DNA from: Charina bottae | Lineage: Eukaryota; Chordata; Lepidosauria; Squamata; Charinaidae | Direction: 5' to 3' | DNA: 64,000 nucleotides | Assembly (NCBI GenBank): GCA_023362775.1 | Contig: JALMGJ010000002.1 | Coordinates: 31,835,414-31,899,413, forward strand | Shown: positions 11,395 to 23,616 of the stretch, one piece after another | Numbering within the stretch: position 1 is the stretch's first letter | Layout: the number at the start of each line of letters is the position of its first letter | Notes under the pieces: generated by a model | What the model was told of the DNA's origin: nothing | The model's input: the letters and a program-made list of their open reading frames with translations, nothing else | Databases searched by the model: none | Program-made: the position numbers and the translations under genes

Positions 11395-11581
11395 GAAAAA
11401 GAAAAGAATATAAATTTCTGACAGAAACATTAAAGAAACATGAAATAAATTTTAGATGGGAGAATTTAGATGGGAGAAGGAGTTAACTTAATGTATAATG
11501 GACAAAGATATAGATTAAATTCTATATACAAAACAAAGGAATTTCACAAAAGATTAGAGAAAGAACTGGGAAATAAGAAAG

Positions 11582-12687
11582 ATGAGTAAACTTAAAAACT
11601 TAACATGGAATATCAATGGGTTTAACTCACCAGTGAAAAGACATAGAACATTTCAAATTTTAAAAAAATTAGAATTAGATATCATTTGCCTTCAAGAAAC
11701 CCACATAAAAAAAAAGGATATAAAATATTTGGAGAATAGAAAACTAGGGCTAGCATTCTCAGCAGCTAATGAAAAGAAAAAAATGGTATAGTAATCTATG
11801 TAAAACCTTCGCTTAAACCTAAAATAATATTAAAAGATGAAGAGGGAAGATTTTTAATAGTGGAAATTGAAAGCCAAAATATGAAAATTTGGATAGTGGG
11901 GGTTTATGCCCCAAACAACAATCAAAATTTTTTTATAAAGAATTATCAGATGTCCTCTCTGAGCATGTGAATAAAAATTGGGTGTTAATGGGAGATTTGA
12001 ATGGGGTTGTGGAACCTAAAATAGATAGGAAATCAGATAATCAGATTAGCAAAAATCAAGGAAAACTACCAAAAGAATTTTTTAATATGGCTAAAAATTT
12101 AATGTTAGTAGATGCTTGGAGGCACAATAAAGGAAATAAAAGAGTTTATACATTTTATTCGAATAGATTCAATTCATTTTCTAGAATTGACATGATCTGG
12201 ATATCTAAAAGTTTAGAAAATAAAATAAAAGACATGTCAATTCTACCAAAAACACTCTCAGATCACAGCCCAATTCAAATGATCCTAAACATCAATACCA
12301 AAACATATAGATGGAGAATGAATGAAAATATTCTTAAAGATAAAAAAAAATGTAGAGGAATTAGAAAAAAAAATACAAGAATTTTTTACTTGGAATATTG
12401 ACAAGGGTGTTAAAATAGAAACAGTTTGGGATACAAGCAAAGCATATATGAGAGGACAACTGATATCACTTAATAATTATCAAAAAAAGAACAAGAAAAA
12501 AAATAGAAACAATAATGGAACAGATAAAAGAGAAAGAATTAGAATTGCAAAAGAACAATAGAAGGGAAAAAAAAGAGGAATTAAGAAACCAAATAAAATT
12601 ATTGCAACTTCAAATTAAAATAGAACTAACAGAAGAATTGGATAGAAAACTAAAATTTATTAAACAAAGAAATTTTGAACAGGCAAA
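11582..12687 (+). pseudogene. L1 ORF2 N-terminal endonuclease, broken
   Basis: ORF2 begins MSKLKNLTWNINGFNSPVK, the APE-type endonuclease start, with the catalytic Glu in CLQETHI. A frameshift near 11790 moves reading to another frame (WIVGVYAPN), and 11889-12401 carries the active-site motifs MGDLNGV and SDHSPIQM. The linker continues to 12687, where EQAK is interrupted by the Vingi-like insertion. The protein nicks DNA at T/A-rich sites to prime reverse transcription. Several frameshifts make this copy inactive. Confidence 0.85.
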
Positions 12688-12928
12688 AGGGGGGTGGAGT
12701 CAAGATGGCGACGGAGCAGCAGCTTCTCTGCTGAGCTCCTTATAATATTTTATAGTTTTAGCTAGTTTATTTTAATTATTATTTTCCCTTTTTAGTAATT
12801 TTAGTAGATTTTAGTAGTTTTATGTCTAGGGGACTTATTTTAACTCAAGTAACTCAAGTAACTTCGTTTGATAAGACAGCTGTGAAGACAAACGGCTAGT
12901 TAAAAGACTTTCTATCGAACTGACTGAG

Positions 12929-14662
12929 ATGGGTAAAAGGAAGAAAAAACTTCGTGTTAGCCCGGGCTCCTTTCCTCCACCGAAGCTTGCTAAACAAGCA
13001 AGAATTGAAGACTGTTTGATACAAAAGGGAAATGTAAGTAAAGCAAACCCTCCTCCCTTTTCCAATAAATTTGAAATTTTGGAATGGGAACTGCAAACAG
13101 AGGTGGAAAAGCAACAGTTAACAGAGCTCTCCCTCTCTGTCAGGGAAGAGTTAAATGAGAGCCAGGACTTTGACCTTGATACAGTTGGTCTTCGTACGTC
13201 GTCATTTCACATAACTAGCCCAAAAACTTGTCGGAAGGGATCTAAGGGATCTGAAACCAAGCCTAATATTAAAAATAAAAAACAAAATTTGGACATAGAG
13301 AGTCTTCCATGGGAAAACTCAAAGGAGTTCATGGCAAGGCAATGTCTACTCACCGCACAAACCGTCATCTCAATTTTCGAACAGCTCTCAGGTATAAAAC
13401 ACGAGTTGGGCGTGTTGAAAGGAGATATAGAGACTTTTATACAAAAATATGAAACTGGACTTCCTATTTTCACAAAGGCTTGTGGAACAGATATGGCAAA
13501 GCCTCGTGTGCTGAGTGGAGGCACTGATAAAGAACAAGCAGCTAAAGAAAAAGTTAAACAATTTGATAAAAAGCAGCAGCTTCCAAAGAATAACCCTTTG
13601 ACTCCTGGTGGGGTGAAGAGTGGGGAGTGTATACAAAGTAAAGTCTCTTTGGATGTGAACGAAGTAATTCCTTCCAAATCAAACTGCTTGCTGCAAACAG
13701 AACAGATTGCTCTTGTTATCTCCAGGAATAGACATAACATTGGGCGCTGGAACACGAGGAGAGCAATTGTAACTTCCCTGGGTCAGCTTCTGCATTGTCA
13801 TCAGAGACAGATAGATTTACATACGGTGGAATGGCTCCCAGGTTTGCCAAATCAGAAGAGGATCCTCCTATCTTTCAAACAGCCCACTATTCCTCTAATG
13901 TTACTCAAGATGAGGTTGTATTTAGCCATGTTTCAAATTTTTCCTGTTAGAGTCTTTTGTGATAAAAGGGTTAAATCTCTATTTCCTGATAAGGCAGCCT
14001 TTAAGGCTGCAGTTTTTTCACCTGTGGCTTTGAGAGAGCGAGAGTGTGGGAGTCAGCCTGCCTCGCCTGATGAAGATCCTTTAGACCCAATTGAAACTGG
14101 TCTAATTAACGCTTTTGGGTCTCTACCAAGAAAAGAACAAGGCAATATTTTGCTTAAGCTGGAGAATTTGAGGAAAACTTTGTTGGTCACTATTGCCACG
14201 GCTGAGCCACTTATAGATCTTGTGACCCCAGCTACTGATTATAACTGTCTCCCTTCACCAAACAGGGGACTGTTTGAACATGATTTCCTAAAAAACACCA
14301 CTCCAGATCCCTTTGGGCTGATAGAGGAACCTGTTAACAAGAAGGAATTATTATTTTCAGCAGGATACTTTGATGGGGCGACAACAACAAAGCAGGGGTC
14401 TGAAGGGGAATTTATGTCAACTTCCACACTACAGAGACCAATACGGCATGACAAAGTAAGCCTGTCCCCAGAATCACTGAATGAAGCCCCAATAAGACAA
14501 GATCAGATGGCTGAAGTTAATCGAGAACAAAATCCTCAGGAATTAATGCAGAATCTGTATGAGGCAAGCCACCCTTTAGTGGAGGTTGTATTTCCTGCTG
14601 CTGACTCCACAGCCCAATATAATAACCCTGTAGCTCACCCTGGTCAAAATCATACTTCGTGA
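12929..14662 (+). CDS. Vingi-like ORF1 protein
   Basis: An open frame of 577 codons starting MGKRKKKLRVSPGS. The N-terminus is basic. Residues about 35-180 are charged and helical. Around residues 260-355 there is a conserved-looking block (ALVISRNRHNIGRWNTRRAI, then FKQPTIPLMLLKMRLYL) with the look of an RNA-binding fold. The C-terminal third is acidic and probably disordered. By position it is the ORF1 nucleic-acid chaperone of a two-ORF LINE, ending about 50 bp before ORF2. It is uninterrupted, unlike the neighbouring L1 and BovB genes, which suggests a younger copy. The domain call is inference. Confidence 0.7.
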   Translation: MGKRKKKLRVSPGSFPPPKLAKQARIEDCLIQKGNVSKANPPPFSNKFEILEWELQTEVEKQQLTELSLSVREELNESQDFDLDTVGLRTSSFHITSPKTCRKGSKGSETKPNIKNKKQNLDIESLPWENSKEFMARQCLLTAQTVISIFEQLSGIKHELGVLKGDIETFIQKYETGLPIFTKACGTDMAKPRVLSGGTDKEQAAKEKVKQFDKKQQLPKNNPLTPGGVKSGECIQSKVSLDVNEVIPSKSNCLLQTEQIALVISRNRHNIGRWNTRRAIVTSLGQLLHCHQRQIDLHTVEWLPGLPNQKRILLSFKQPTIPLMLLKMRLYLAMFQIFPVRVFCDKRVKSLFPDKAAFKAAVFSPVALRERECGSQPASPDEDPLDPIETGLINAFGSLPRKEQGNILLKLENLRKTLLVTIATAEPLIDLVTPATDYNCLPSPNRGLFEHDFLKNTTPDPFGLIEEPVNKKELLFSAGYFDGATTTKQGSEGEFMSTSTLQRPIRHDKVSLSPESLNEAPIRQDQMAEVNREQNPQELMQNLYEASHPLVEVVFPAADSTAQYNNPVAHPGQNHTS

Positions 14663-14712
14663 CTAGCTACAAATGCTTATGAATTTACCTTGTTAACCTG
14701 GAATATTGCTGG

Positions 14713-17439
14713 ATGGTTAGTCCCATCAAAAGACCAGTCTTTTTTGACTATCTCTCACAATTTGATATTCTTTTTTTACAGGAAACTTGGGTTTCTTCAG
14801 AGGTAGAATTAGATGGTTACTGGGTCAATGCTATTCAGGCTGTTCCAAGTAACGCTGGAGGGAGATTTAAGGGTGGGATTGCGACTTTAGTAAGTACAGC
14901 TTTAAAATTCAACTGTATCTCACTACCTCCCTTAAAGCCATGGGTAGTAGCTACCCTGCTTTCATCTAAACATGTGGAAATCTTACTTATTAATGTTTAT
15001 ACTCCTCCTTTAAATAAGAACACTATGATTAGTACTGTTTGGGAACATATAGAAAATTTTATTCTTAGTTGCTTAGATAAATATCCCACAGCATCGGTAA
15101 TAGTAGGTGGGGATTTAAATGCTAGGATGGGATTAAATGATTACACACTATTTAACCAGTTTAAGAGCCATTATGAAGAAAATGAATCAGAGGAATCTTT
15201 ATATCCCAGAGAATTTAAAGACCCAAAAGCTAACTGGGCAGGTTTATGCGTAAGACAAATGATTGCACATTTGGATTTATGTATTCTTAATGGTTTTGTA
15301 GAAGGGGACCATCCAGCAGAATATACCTATTGGAGAACAGGAAGAAGATCCACAGTTGACTATTGGATAACCTCCTATGATCTATTAAAACTCATACCGA
15401 GGATGGAGGTAGATTCTAGGTTAGAAAGTGATCATAACCCTGTAATTTTAACCTTGACATCTCATTGGAAATCCTTAAGAGCCAGTTCAATTTACATGCC
15501 AACGCTAGAAAGTAATAATACTCAAGTGAGAATTAAATGGACTGAGAGGAATGCAACAGAAGTGGATAAATGGATGCAAGCCCCTGAAATTTTAGAAATC
15601 CGTGCTCATCTCCTTGATAATAACACTCACACATCTTACATAGATTGGTTTGAGACTTTAATCACCAATCTTAAAACAGTTCTTACTAAGGGAAGCCAAC
15701 TTGTCCCTAGAAATAGGGTTATAAAAAATAAAAAATGGTTTGATTGGGATTGTGTGCAGTTAAAGAAGATATATAAAAAGGAGTATAGGAAAAGTAAAAA
15801 TTTCCCCTCTGAGGATCAAATTCATCTTTTAAGGTCCTTAAAGACCCAATACAAGGCTCTTTTAAAAGAAAAGAAACAGATGGCATTGAAGGAATCGTGG
15901 CAGAAATTAATCCAAGCAGTTAAGATGAAAGATACATCTCTCTTCTGGCACATCACTAGAGGACTGGGAAAATCACTCCCACCCCCATTGAATCAAGTAC
16001 CATCACACGCATGGGAGGAATATTTTAGAGAGTTGTACATGGACCCTACCTATGATAAGAAAGAGGACCAGATCAATTTAGGCAATATCCCTCACTGGCT
16101 ACCAGTTACAACACAAGAGGTATCCCGGTTAATCGAATCTCTTAAGGCTAATAAGGCTCCTGGCGCTGATTGTGTCTTACCTGAAATAATTAAAAGGAAC
16201 TCTAGTTGGTGGGCACCTATACTAGCATCTCTTTTTACATATATAGATCAGACAGGATATATGCCAAAGGATTGGGGAATGGCAATCATTGTTCCAATCT
16301 ATAAAAAGGACAATAAAAATGATCCATGTAACTATAGGCCTATCAGTTTATTAAGTGTAGTTAGCAAGTTATATGCTAAACACTTAAACATTAAATTACA
16401 AGACTGGATTCTGTCTGAGGACATAATCAGAGATGAACAGGCCGGATTCAGAGAGGGGAGATCAACAATTGATCACATCTTGGTGCTTCATCACCTTGTA
16501 TTAAAATATACATATAAAAAGAAATCTTCCCTCTTTGTGGCCTTTCTTGATTTTAAACAGGCCTTTGATTCAATACCCAGAAATGCTCTGTGGGAAAAAT
16601 TGAAAAATACAAACATTGATAGACGCCTTCTCTATCTTATACAGAAGTTATATTCTAACACTACTCTAAAAGTGAGATGTAACCCCCTAGGGACATTATC
16701 TGGTTTAGTAAGTGTGCAGAAAGGAGTACGTCAGGGATGTATTCTTGCTCCCTCTCTTTTCAATTTATATATTAACTCCTTGATAGATCTTTTTTATAAT
16801 TTGGATTCTCATCCACCGAATTTAGCACAATGTAAAGTACCAATACTTCTTTATGCTGACGATGCCGTTATTATTTCACAAACTCCAATTGGGCTGAAAA
16901 GAGCTATAACAGCAACATTAAACTATTGTAATCAAAATAATTTGGTTCTTAACTTCGACAAATCAAAAATCATGGTCTTTACTAAAAGAACTACTAAATA
17001 CTCTTGGAAAGTAGAAGGGCACGATTTAGAACAAGTGAATGCATTCAAATACCTTGGAGTGATTTTTCACTCAAAAGGTACTTGGAATGCACACGTGAAT
17101 TACGTAATGCAATTAGCCCTTAGGTCAGCAAATGCTATTAAAAGTTTTTTTTATACAGGTGGAGGACAATTAGTCCCTGCAGCCTTAAAACTATTTGAGG
17201 CTAAAACATTGGCACAAATTCTCTATGGGGCACAAACAGGAATTTTCTTGAAGAAAGAATCACAAGAAACTGTACAAACAAAATTCCTAAGATCAATTTT
17301 AGCTGCACCTAGAGGAACATCAAATGCCCAATTGAGATTAGAAACAGGAATGCCTCAAATTCAGGTTAGGGCCTGGAAAATGATGCTGAATTTTTGGATG
17401 AAACTTCAATTCTTCCCAGTTGTAGAAGAACTAATTTAA
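14713..17439 (+). pseudogene. Vingi-like ORF2: endonuclease and reverse transcriptase
   Basis: A 908-codon frame. The endonuclease (residues about 1-260) has FDILFLQETW, GGDLNARMG, RSTVDYW and ESDHNPVIL. The RT (about 480-770) has the fingers motif NYRPISLLSVVSK, GFREGRSTIDH, FLDFKQAFDSIPR, VRQGCILAPSLFNLY and the catalytic LLYADDAVI. The N-terminal TWNIAGW motif lies just upstream in another frame, so a 1-nt indel in the poly-T at about 14740 removed the true start. Translation now ends at 17439, where coding shifts frame shortly before a nested insert. The C-terminus resumes at 19206. Confidence 0.88.
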
Positions 17440-17509
17440 GAGACTCTGTTTGTAATTCTTCGCTTGATAAACTAAATGACTATTCATTTTTTGAGAAACT
17501 CTTTGTTTG

Positions 17510-19205
17510 GATTAAGCAGCTTGCAGCTTGAAGAACGAAAGCTCGCAGTTTGAAGAATAAAAACACAGGGTAACGTGTTTTTTTCCTTGTCGTCTTTTTC
17601 TACATCCTCCCTGGTTGGATTTTGCTTCATTTGGAATATATTTTTTATTTCTCCTTCTATAAACTGTTTAAAATATTATTCTCTCCTGTATTTTGGATTA
17701 TTGGAACTTTCTTTTTTCTTTTGACTTTAAAAAAACAAACAAAACAACAACGACGCTCTGCTTAATAGATTCTGCTGGTAGTATTCCATGGACAGATTAC
17801 ATTATTATTGTTTTGACTAGAAGGGTTGTTGTTTTAATTTGAAGGACACAGGAAAGATGGCTTTCCAACTTGTACCTGAGGAGCTCAGAAGAGAGATTAC
17901 TGAGGCTTTTTCAAATATTCAAAGGTCGTTGGAATTACTGTTCGTAACTCTGCAAAACAGAGAGAAAGAACAGAGAACAGAAACGGAGACAGAAAGGAAA
18001 AATGTTTTTCAAGTGGAGGAGAAACAGAAGGAGGAAATTTTGAGTATATTAGTTCAGAAGAACATTCTGAAGGCTTTATACTACAATCTTGGTATAGATA
18101 TGTTGTGGCAGTGGAGACAGAGTGAAAATATGGGTGCACAGTTGGATGGATGTTGTGAAATATGTGGAAAGGGAGAGAAGGTTGCTCTGATATTTTATAT
18201 GAGATATAGAAAAGAGCAGGCTGTATATTGCGAATCTCCCACAGTGTATTGTGATTTTGGCATAACCTAAACAGAAGATATGAGAAACTGTATGGATATA
18301 AAGGTTAATGAAAAAATATGGACTTGAATTGTTATGAGAAATTGTATGGATATATAAAAAGTGATATTCTAAATGTAAGATGCTAAATATAAACACAAGT
18401 TGATATTATAGAATATTGTTTTCCTTAGAGATATATTTATGAGAAGATAATGATATGATGGAATTAGAATGATGGTTACTACAGGATGATATATATCAAT
18501 ATGTATTGTATGAATATTATAAGAATTGATATATTAGCTATTAGGTTAAGTGATATGATAGATTATGCATTTAGTTTAAATGGACACTACTACAAGGAAT
18601 GGAAATTACAGATGGATAATTGAGATTCAAGAATTCCTTTTTTATGGAGATATATATATATATTAGAATTAAATTATAGAAATATATATGTATGAACACT
18701 ATAAGAATTGCTAAACTATGTATTAAGTTACATAACATGTTAGGTTATGAGTCATAATATGAATAGAATATATTGTAGTTTATTAGAAGTAAATAAGGCT
18801 TTTATTTGTTATACTAATTGGTCTTTATTGAAGATATAAATATGTAGTAATGAACATTCAACATTTAACTACTACTTCAAGGAGTGGAAGCCAAAGATGG
18901 ATTATTGGGAGACAGTAAGATGAAGGTTAGAAGATTGGATTAAAGAAATCAAAAGGCATATGACAAAGAAAAGTTCCTGTATACTGTATGAAGGACTAAC
19001 ATTTAAAATCAATTGTTGTACTTTAAGTTCAAAGATAGATTGGAGGACATCTATTTTCTATATTTTCTTTGCTTATTATTTCTTGACTTCACTTTTTCTT
19101 TATCTTTTTCTTATTTTGTATTTCTGTTTCTATTTCTTTTTCTACTTTAAATTTTATTATGTATTGTAAAACTTAATAAAATTTAATAAAAAAAAAAAAA
19201 AAAAA
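17510..19205 (+). mobile_element. Poly(A)-tailed short-ORF element nested in Vingi ORF2
   Basis: Sequence between the two halves of Vingi ORF2. A T-rich leader leads into one short ORF (17839-18270), then about 900 bp of AT-rich sequence, and AATAAA with an 18-base poly(A) (about 19190-19206) abutting the resumed Vingi frame. There is no RT. The L1-style poly(A) suggests mobilisation by L1 in trans. The left boundary is approximate, since I could not find a clean target duplication. A similar layout occurs at 43347-48990. Confidence 0.6.
17839..18270 (+). CDS. Short coiled-coil-like ORF of nested element
   Basis: A 143-codon frame (in-frame second Met at 17857, MAFQLVPEELRRE). The middle part (about residues 15-75) is highly charged and helical (EKEQRTETETERKNVF). 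The C-terminal part has several cysteines (CCEICGKGEK), not obviously a complete zinc finger. I do not recognise a family. Position and charge recall the N-terminal coiled coil of L1 ORF1p. A comparable short ORF lies at 48349-48603. It may be expressed as an RNA-binding helper or be non-functional. Confidence 0.4.
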   Translation: MKDTGKMAFQLVPEELRREITEAFSNIQRSLELLFVTLQNREKEQRTETETERKNVFQVEEKQKEEILSILVQKNILKALYYNLGIDMLWQWRQSENMGAQLDGCCEICGKGEKVALIFYMRYRKEQAVYCESPTVYCDFGIT

Positions 19206-19770
19206 AGATAATTTTTCTTCTCCCTGGAAACACGCGATAGAACATAAGTTGGCTTTGTATGGGCTTTCCCCATTATTCTTAAAATCATTAGATTACGATC
19301 AAGCCAAACAATTGGTTAACAATAGAATAAACGATATGGAATTCCAGTTAGAAGTTAATAGAATACCTACTCATAGTAGAAATCGGATAAGATGGGGCAC
19401 ATGGGAATCAGCAGGCTATTTGAAAGACCTAACCTTTCCTAAGATTAGAATAGCATTTTTTAAAGCTAGATTTAATATCCTTCCATCAGCACTCCTGCAA
19501 GTTAGATATAATAAAACCCCACTAGCAGAGAGAACCTGCATATGCGGTATAGAGGAGGTTGAAAATATCGCTCATGTTTTATTACGCTGTAAATATTATA
19601 GGGATATTAGATCAAAATACATCTATCCTCTAATAGAAAGATTTCCAGGGAGACCAGATAGTTTCTATGAGAACCATCTTTTACAAGATACAAATCCAAG
19701 TATTACCCGCCTAGTAGCTAAATTTTGTGCTGCCGCAATAACGATGAGACAAAACCAGATAAAGAAATAG
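19206..19770 (+). pseudogene. Vingi-like ORF2 C-terminus
   Basis: Continues ORF2 after the nested insert, from DNFSSPWKHAIEHKLALYGL. It ends with a CCHC-like cluster, CICGIEEVENIAHVLLRC, then KYYRDIRSKYIYPLIERFPG, typical of LINE ORF2 C-termini. The stop at 19768-19770 is followed by an AT-rich 3' UTR and the (TTG)n tail at about 20051-20062. Confidence 0.85.
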
Positions 19771-20074
19771 GGATTTTTATTTGCGCTTATATTTTTACTA
19801 ATATTATGTTTAATTATTTTAATAATCTTTGCGGATACTCATTTTACAATATTTTATAATATAGTATTAATTGAATGTTCATTTAATGATTAATTAAATT
19901 AAAATATTATAGTATAGGATTTTATACGTTATAGTATAATAGTCCTAACATATTGCTTTTTATATATAGACGTATTTATAAGATCCAGTCGCCTGTATCC
20001 GTAATTTTATTAAGTGTATGTTGCTGGTCATTGACCGAATAAATAAATGATGTTGTTGTTGTTGAACAGGCAAA

Positions 20075-22726
20075 TAAACCAGGAAAATGGCTGGCATACA
20101 AATTAAGGAAAGAAAAGGAGAAAAAAATATTTCAAAAATTAGAGATAAGAATAAAGAAGATATAATGAAGATATCAAAAAGGCTTTCTTTGATTACTGTA
20201 CCAGATTATATCAAAAACAACAAATATCAAAAAATAAAATAGATGAATATATTGAAAAATGTAAACTAGAAAAATTAACAGAAGACAAAGATTTTACAAA
20301 TAATAACATTACAACACAAGAAATCAAAGATGCAATCAAAAGACTGAAAACAGGGAAAACACCAGGTAATTATGGTTTCATAGCCGAATATTATAAAAAA
20401 TTTCAAGAATATCTAATTAATCCATTAAAAATTCTATTCAATTCAATATTACAGGGCACAGATATACCATTATCATGGAGAGAAGCAAATATTGTGTTAA
20501 TACCAAAAGAAAACCAAGATTTAACAGAATGTAAGAATTATAGGCCAATCTCTTTACTAAATAATGATTACAAAATATTTGCTATTATTCTTGCTGAATG
20601 GTTAAAAAAAATATTACAGAAAATTATTAATCAGGATCAAAATGGTTTCTTACCAAACAGACAAATAAAAGAAAATATAAGACATGTGATTGATTTAATT
20701 GAATACGCAAACGTGCATCATGAAAAACCAATAATGTTATTATTTCTAGATGCGGAGAAAGCTTTTGATAATGTTAATTGGGAATTTATGTTTAAAGTAC
20801 TGGAAAATAGAAATTTTGGGGAAAAATTTATAAAAGCAATAAAAGCAATATACAAAATTCAAAAAGCAAGAATAATAGTAAACGAAGAAGAAACCCAGGA
20901 ATGTAAAATAACAAAAGGCACAAGACAAGGTTGTCCCATTTCACCGTTACTATTTATATTGGTTCTAGAAGTATTATTGGAAGAAATCAGAAAGGACCAA
21001 AATATAGAAGGGATCAAGGTAAAACAGGATAATCACAAATTAAAGGCTTTCGCAGATGATCTCATAATAACAATACAAAATCCAAGGAATACAATAGAAA
21101 AATTAATTTTAAAAACTGCAAGAATATGGTGATTTATCAGGATTTAAAATTAATATACAGAAAACCAAAATGATAAATTTAAACATGACAAAAGAAGAAA
21201 AAAGTCAATTAGAACAAATAACAGGATTTCAAAACGTTATAAAATTAAAATATTTAGGAATACAATTAACAGATAACAATTTAGATTTGTATAAAAATAA
21301 TTATGATAATTTATGGAAAGAAATTAAAAAAGATCTTGAGAAATGGGTAAATTTACAGCTATCATTACTGGGGAGGATTGCTACAATAAAAATGAATATA
21401 TTACCAAGATTTTTGTATTTGTTTCAAACAATCCCAATTATGATTAAAGACCAAATTTTTATTAAATGGCAAAAAGAAATAACTAAATTTATATGGCAAA
21501 AGAAAAAACCTAGAATAAAATTAAAATATTTACAAGACACAAAAGAAAGAGGGGGATTAGCAATGCCAGACCTTAAATTATATTATGAAACAAGCGGCCT
21601 AATATGGATTAAAGATTGGATAAAACTAGAAAATGAAAAATTACTGGATTTAGAAGGACACGACAATAGGTATGGATGGCATGGCTACATGTGGTATAAT
21701 AAAAGTAAAATACATAAGGCATTCAATAATCATACAATAAGAAAGTCGTTGCTAAAAATTTGGAACAAATACAAAAAAAACACTATTACCAAATCTTCCA
21801 ATATGGGTGTCAACCCAGAAGTCATGTACCAGATTAGGGAGTCAAAATAAAAAAGAATATATAAGATATAAAAATTTGTTAAAATTTGAGGGAAATAATC
21901 AGAAACTTAAAACAAGGGAAGAACTGGAAAATGAAAATATAGTATGTCATTGGTTTACATATTTCCAATTGAAAGAGCAATATAAAATAGACGAAAAAAA
22001 TTATCAATTTACAAAAATAGAAAATAATTGGGATAACGTACTAGAAAAAGAGGAAGAACATTTAATTTCTAAAATATACAAAACGTTACTGGAAATGAAA
22101 ACCAAGGACATAAAAATTAAAAAATATATGAGAAAATGGGAGGAAAATTTAGGAATTGAAATTACATATGAAGATTGGCAAGAAATCTGGGTCAAAAATA
22201 TAAAATTTACTTTAAGTAATGATCTAAGAGAAAATATGTATAAAATGATTTTAGATGGTACAAAATATGTATAAAATGATTTTTAGAGGTGCTATTTAAA
22301 TCAAAAATGAGTAATACTAATTTATGCTGGAAATGCAAAAACAAAAGTGGATCCTTCTACCATGTATGGTGGTCATGTGAAAAAGCAAAAAAATATTGGG
22401 GCAAAATACACAAATATGTATGTAAAATATTCGATAAAGAAATAAGGATGAGACCAGAATTATATTTATTAGGCAAAATTGAAAACAATATAAATAAAAA
22501 ACAAAAGGTTTTATTTCAGTATTTAAGTACAGCTGCAAGGATAAAATATGCTCAATATTGGAAACAAGAAAATATTCCAACAAAAGAAGAATGGATTATA
22601 AAAATAATGGATTTAATGCAAACAGACAAATTGACAAATTTAATAAAAGGGAAAGAAATGGGGAAGTACAAGGAAACATGGGACCCCTTCATAAAGTATA
22701 TTCAAAAAGAATATAACATCAAGTAG
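20075..22726 (+). pseudogene. L1 ORF2: reverse transcriptase and C-terminus, frameshifted
   Basis: L1 ORF2 continues from EQANKPGKWLAYKLRKEKE after the Vingi insertion. 20494-21132 holds the RT core: NYRPISLLNNDYKIFA, GFLPNRQIKENIRHV, FLDAEKAFDNVNWEF, GTRQGCPISPLLF and the catalytic AFADDLII. Frameshifts near 21130, 21810 and 22275 break the thumb and C-terminal domain. 22289-22726 contains the L1 cysteine motif (CWKCKNKSGSFYHVWWSCEKA). The ORF ends at 22726. With 11582-12687 this makes one split ORF2. Confidence 0.88.
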
Positions 22727-22732
22727 AGAATA

Positions 22733-22773
<41 letters not shown>

Positions 22774-23616
22774 GTATAAATAAAGGAGGAGCGAGGGGAA
22801 AAAAAGAGGTATAAGAAAGGAAAAAATGTAAATCAAGTATTTACAAGATTTTTTTGTTAAGAAAACTGGAAGAATTTTAATGAAGTGTATGTATGTATTA
22901 TGTATTATAAAACAAAGATCTAAAAGTTAAGATCGAATTTGATACAAATATATAAATAAATTAATAATATAATGTAAGAAAAGAGGGAAAAGAGTGATAA
23001 ATATATATAAAGTAAGAAGAGAAAGGAAGGAATAGGTTAGAAAGAAAAAGAGAGGGTAGAAAGGATGAAAAGGGAAAGAAAGAAAGAAAGATAGGGAGGG
23101 AAGATAGAATGGAAGAGAAGGGAGGGAAGAGGTTAGAGAGAGAAAGAGGGAGTAAGGTAAAGGAGAGAAGAAGAGATTAGAGAGAGAATGAGAGGGTTAA
23201 AAAAGGAAGAAGGGAATGGATGAAAGAGAAAAGGGATAAAAGGAAGAATGAAAATGGAAGGTAGAGAGAGAGGAGAGGGTTAGAAAGAGTGAGTAAGGTA
23301 AGGAAGAGAAGAGATTAGAGAAGGAGAGGGTTAAAAAGGAAGAAGGGAGTGGATGAAAGAAAAGGAATTAAGGGAAGAGTGAAAATGGAAGGGAAGGGAA
23401 GGGAAAAGATAGAGAGATAATAGGTTAGAAGAGAATGTAAGATAAAGGAGGGAAAAGAAGATAAAAAAAGGAAGAAGGATATATTATATTAAATATAATA
23501 AAAATGAATATGTAAAATCAAATGTAAATATATATACATAAGTGTAACCATTGTTATGTGTTATGTGTTTGTTTTATGTTGAATGTAAATAAAATGATAT
23601 TTTTCAAAAAAAAAAA
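22727..23616 (+). mobile_element. L1 3' UTR with polypurine tract and poly(A)
   Basis: An (AAT)n run at about 22733-22770 follows the ORF2 stop. From about 22985 to 23475 the strand is almost pure A+G (gaaagaaagaaagata-type runs), a strand-asymmetric polypurine tract typical of L1 3' UTRs. The tail ends AATAAAATGATATTTTTC and then poly(A) to 23616-23622. Confidence 0.85.

Larger units (their letters stand above)
10114..12687 (+). mobile_element. L1 LINE, 5' half (5' UTR, ORF1, endonuclease)
   Basis: This is the left half of an apparently full-length L1 (about 6.1 kb without its nested insert). 10114-10812 is the 5' UTR, GC-rich for the first 350 bp and then AT-rich. ORF1 starts at 10813 and ORF2 at 11582. 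ORF2 is interrupted at 12687 by the Vingi-like element and resumes at 20075. Because the 5' end is present and a 17-bp target duplication flanks it, this was a complete insertion rather than a truncated one. Frameshifts in both ORFs make it inactive now. Confidence 0.88.
12688..20062 (+). mobile_element. Vingi-like non-LTR retrotransposon, nested in L1
   Basis: A complete-looking element of about 5.6 kb, excluding its own nested insert, flanked by TGAACAGGCAAA at 12676-12687 and 20063-20074. It starts with a GGGGTGGAG leader followed by CAAGATGGCGAC (about 12693-12713), holds ORF1 (12929-14662) and a split ORF2 (14713-17439 and 19206-19770), and ends in a TTG-repeat tail rather than poly(A). 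The APE-type endonuclease plus RT, the C-terminal CCHC-like knuckle and the simple-repeat tail fit the I group. I infer Vingi, which is known from reptiles, but CR1/I relatives cannot be excluded by eye. Confidence 0.75.
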
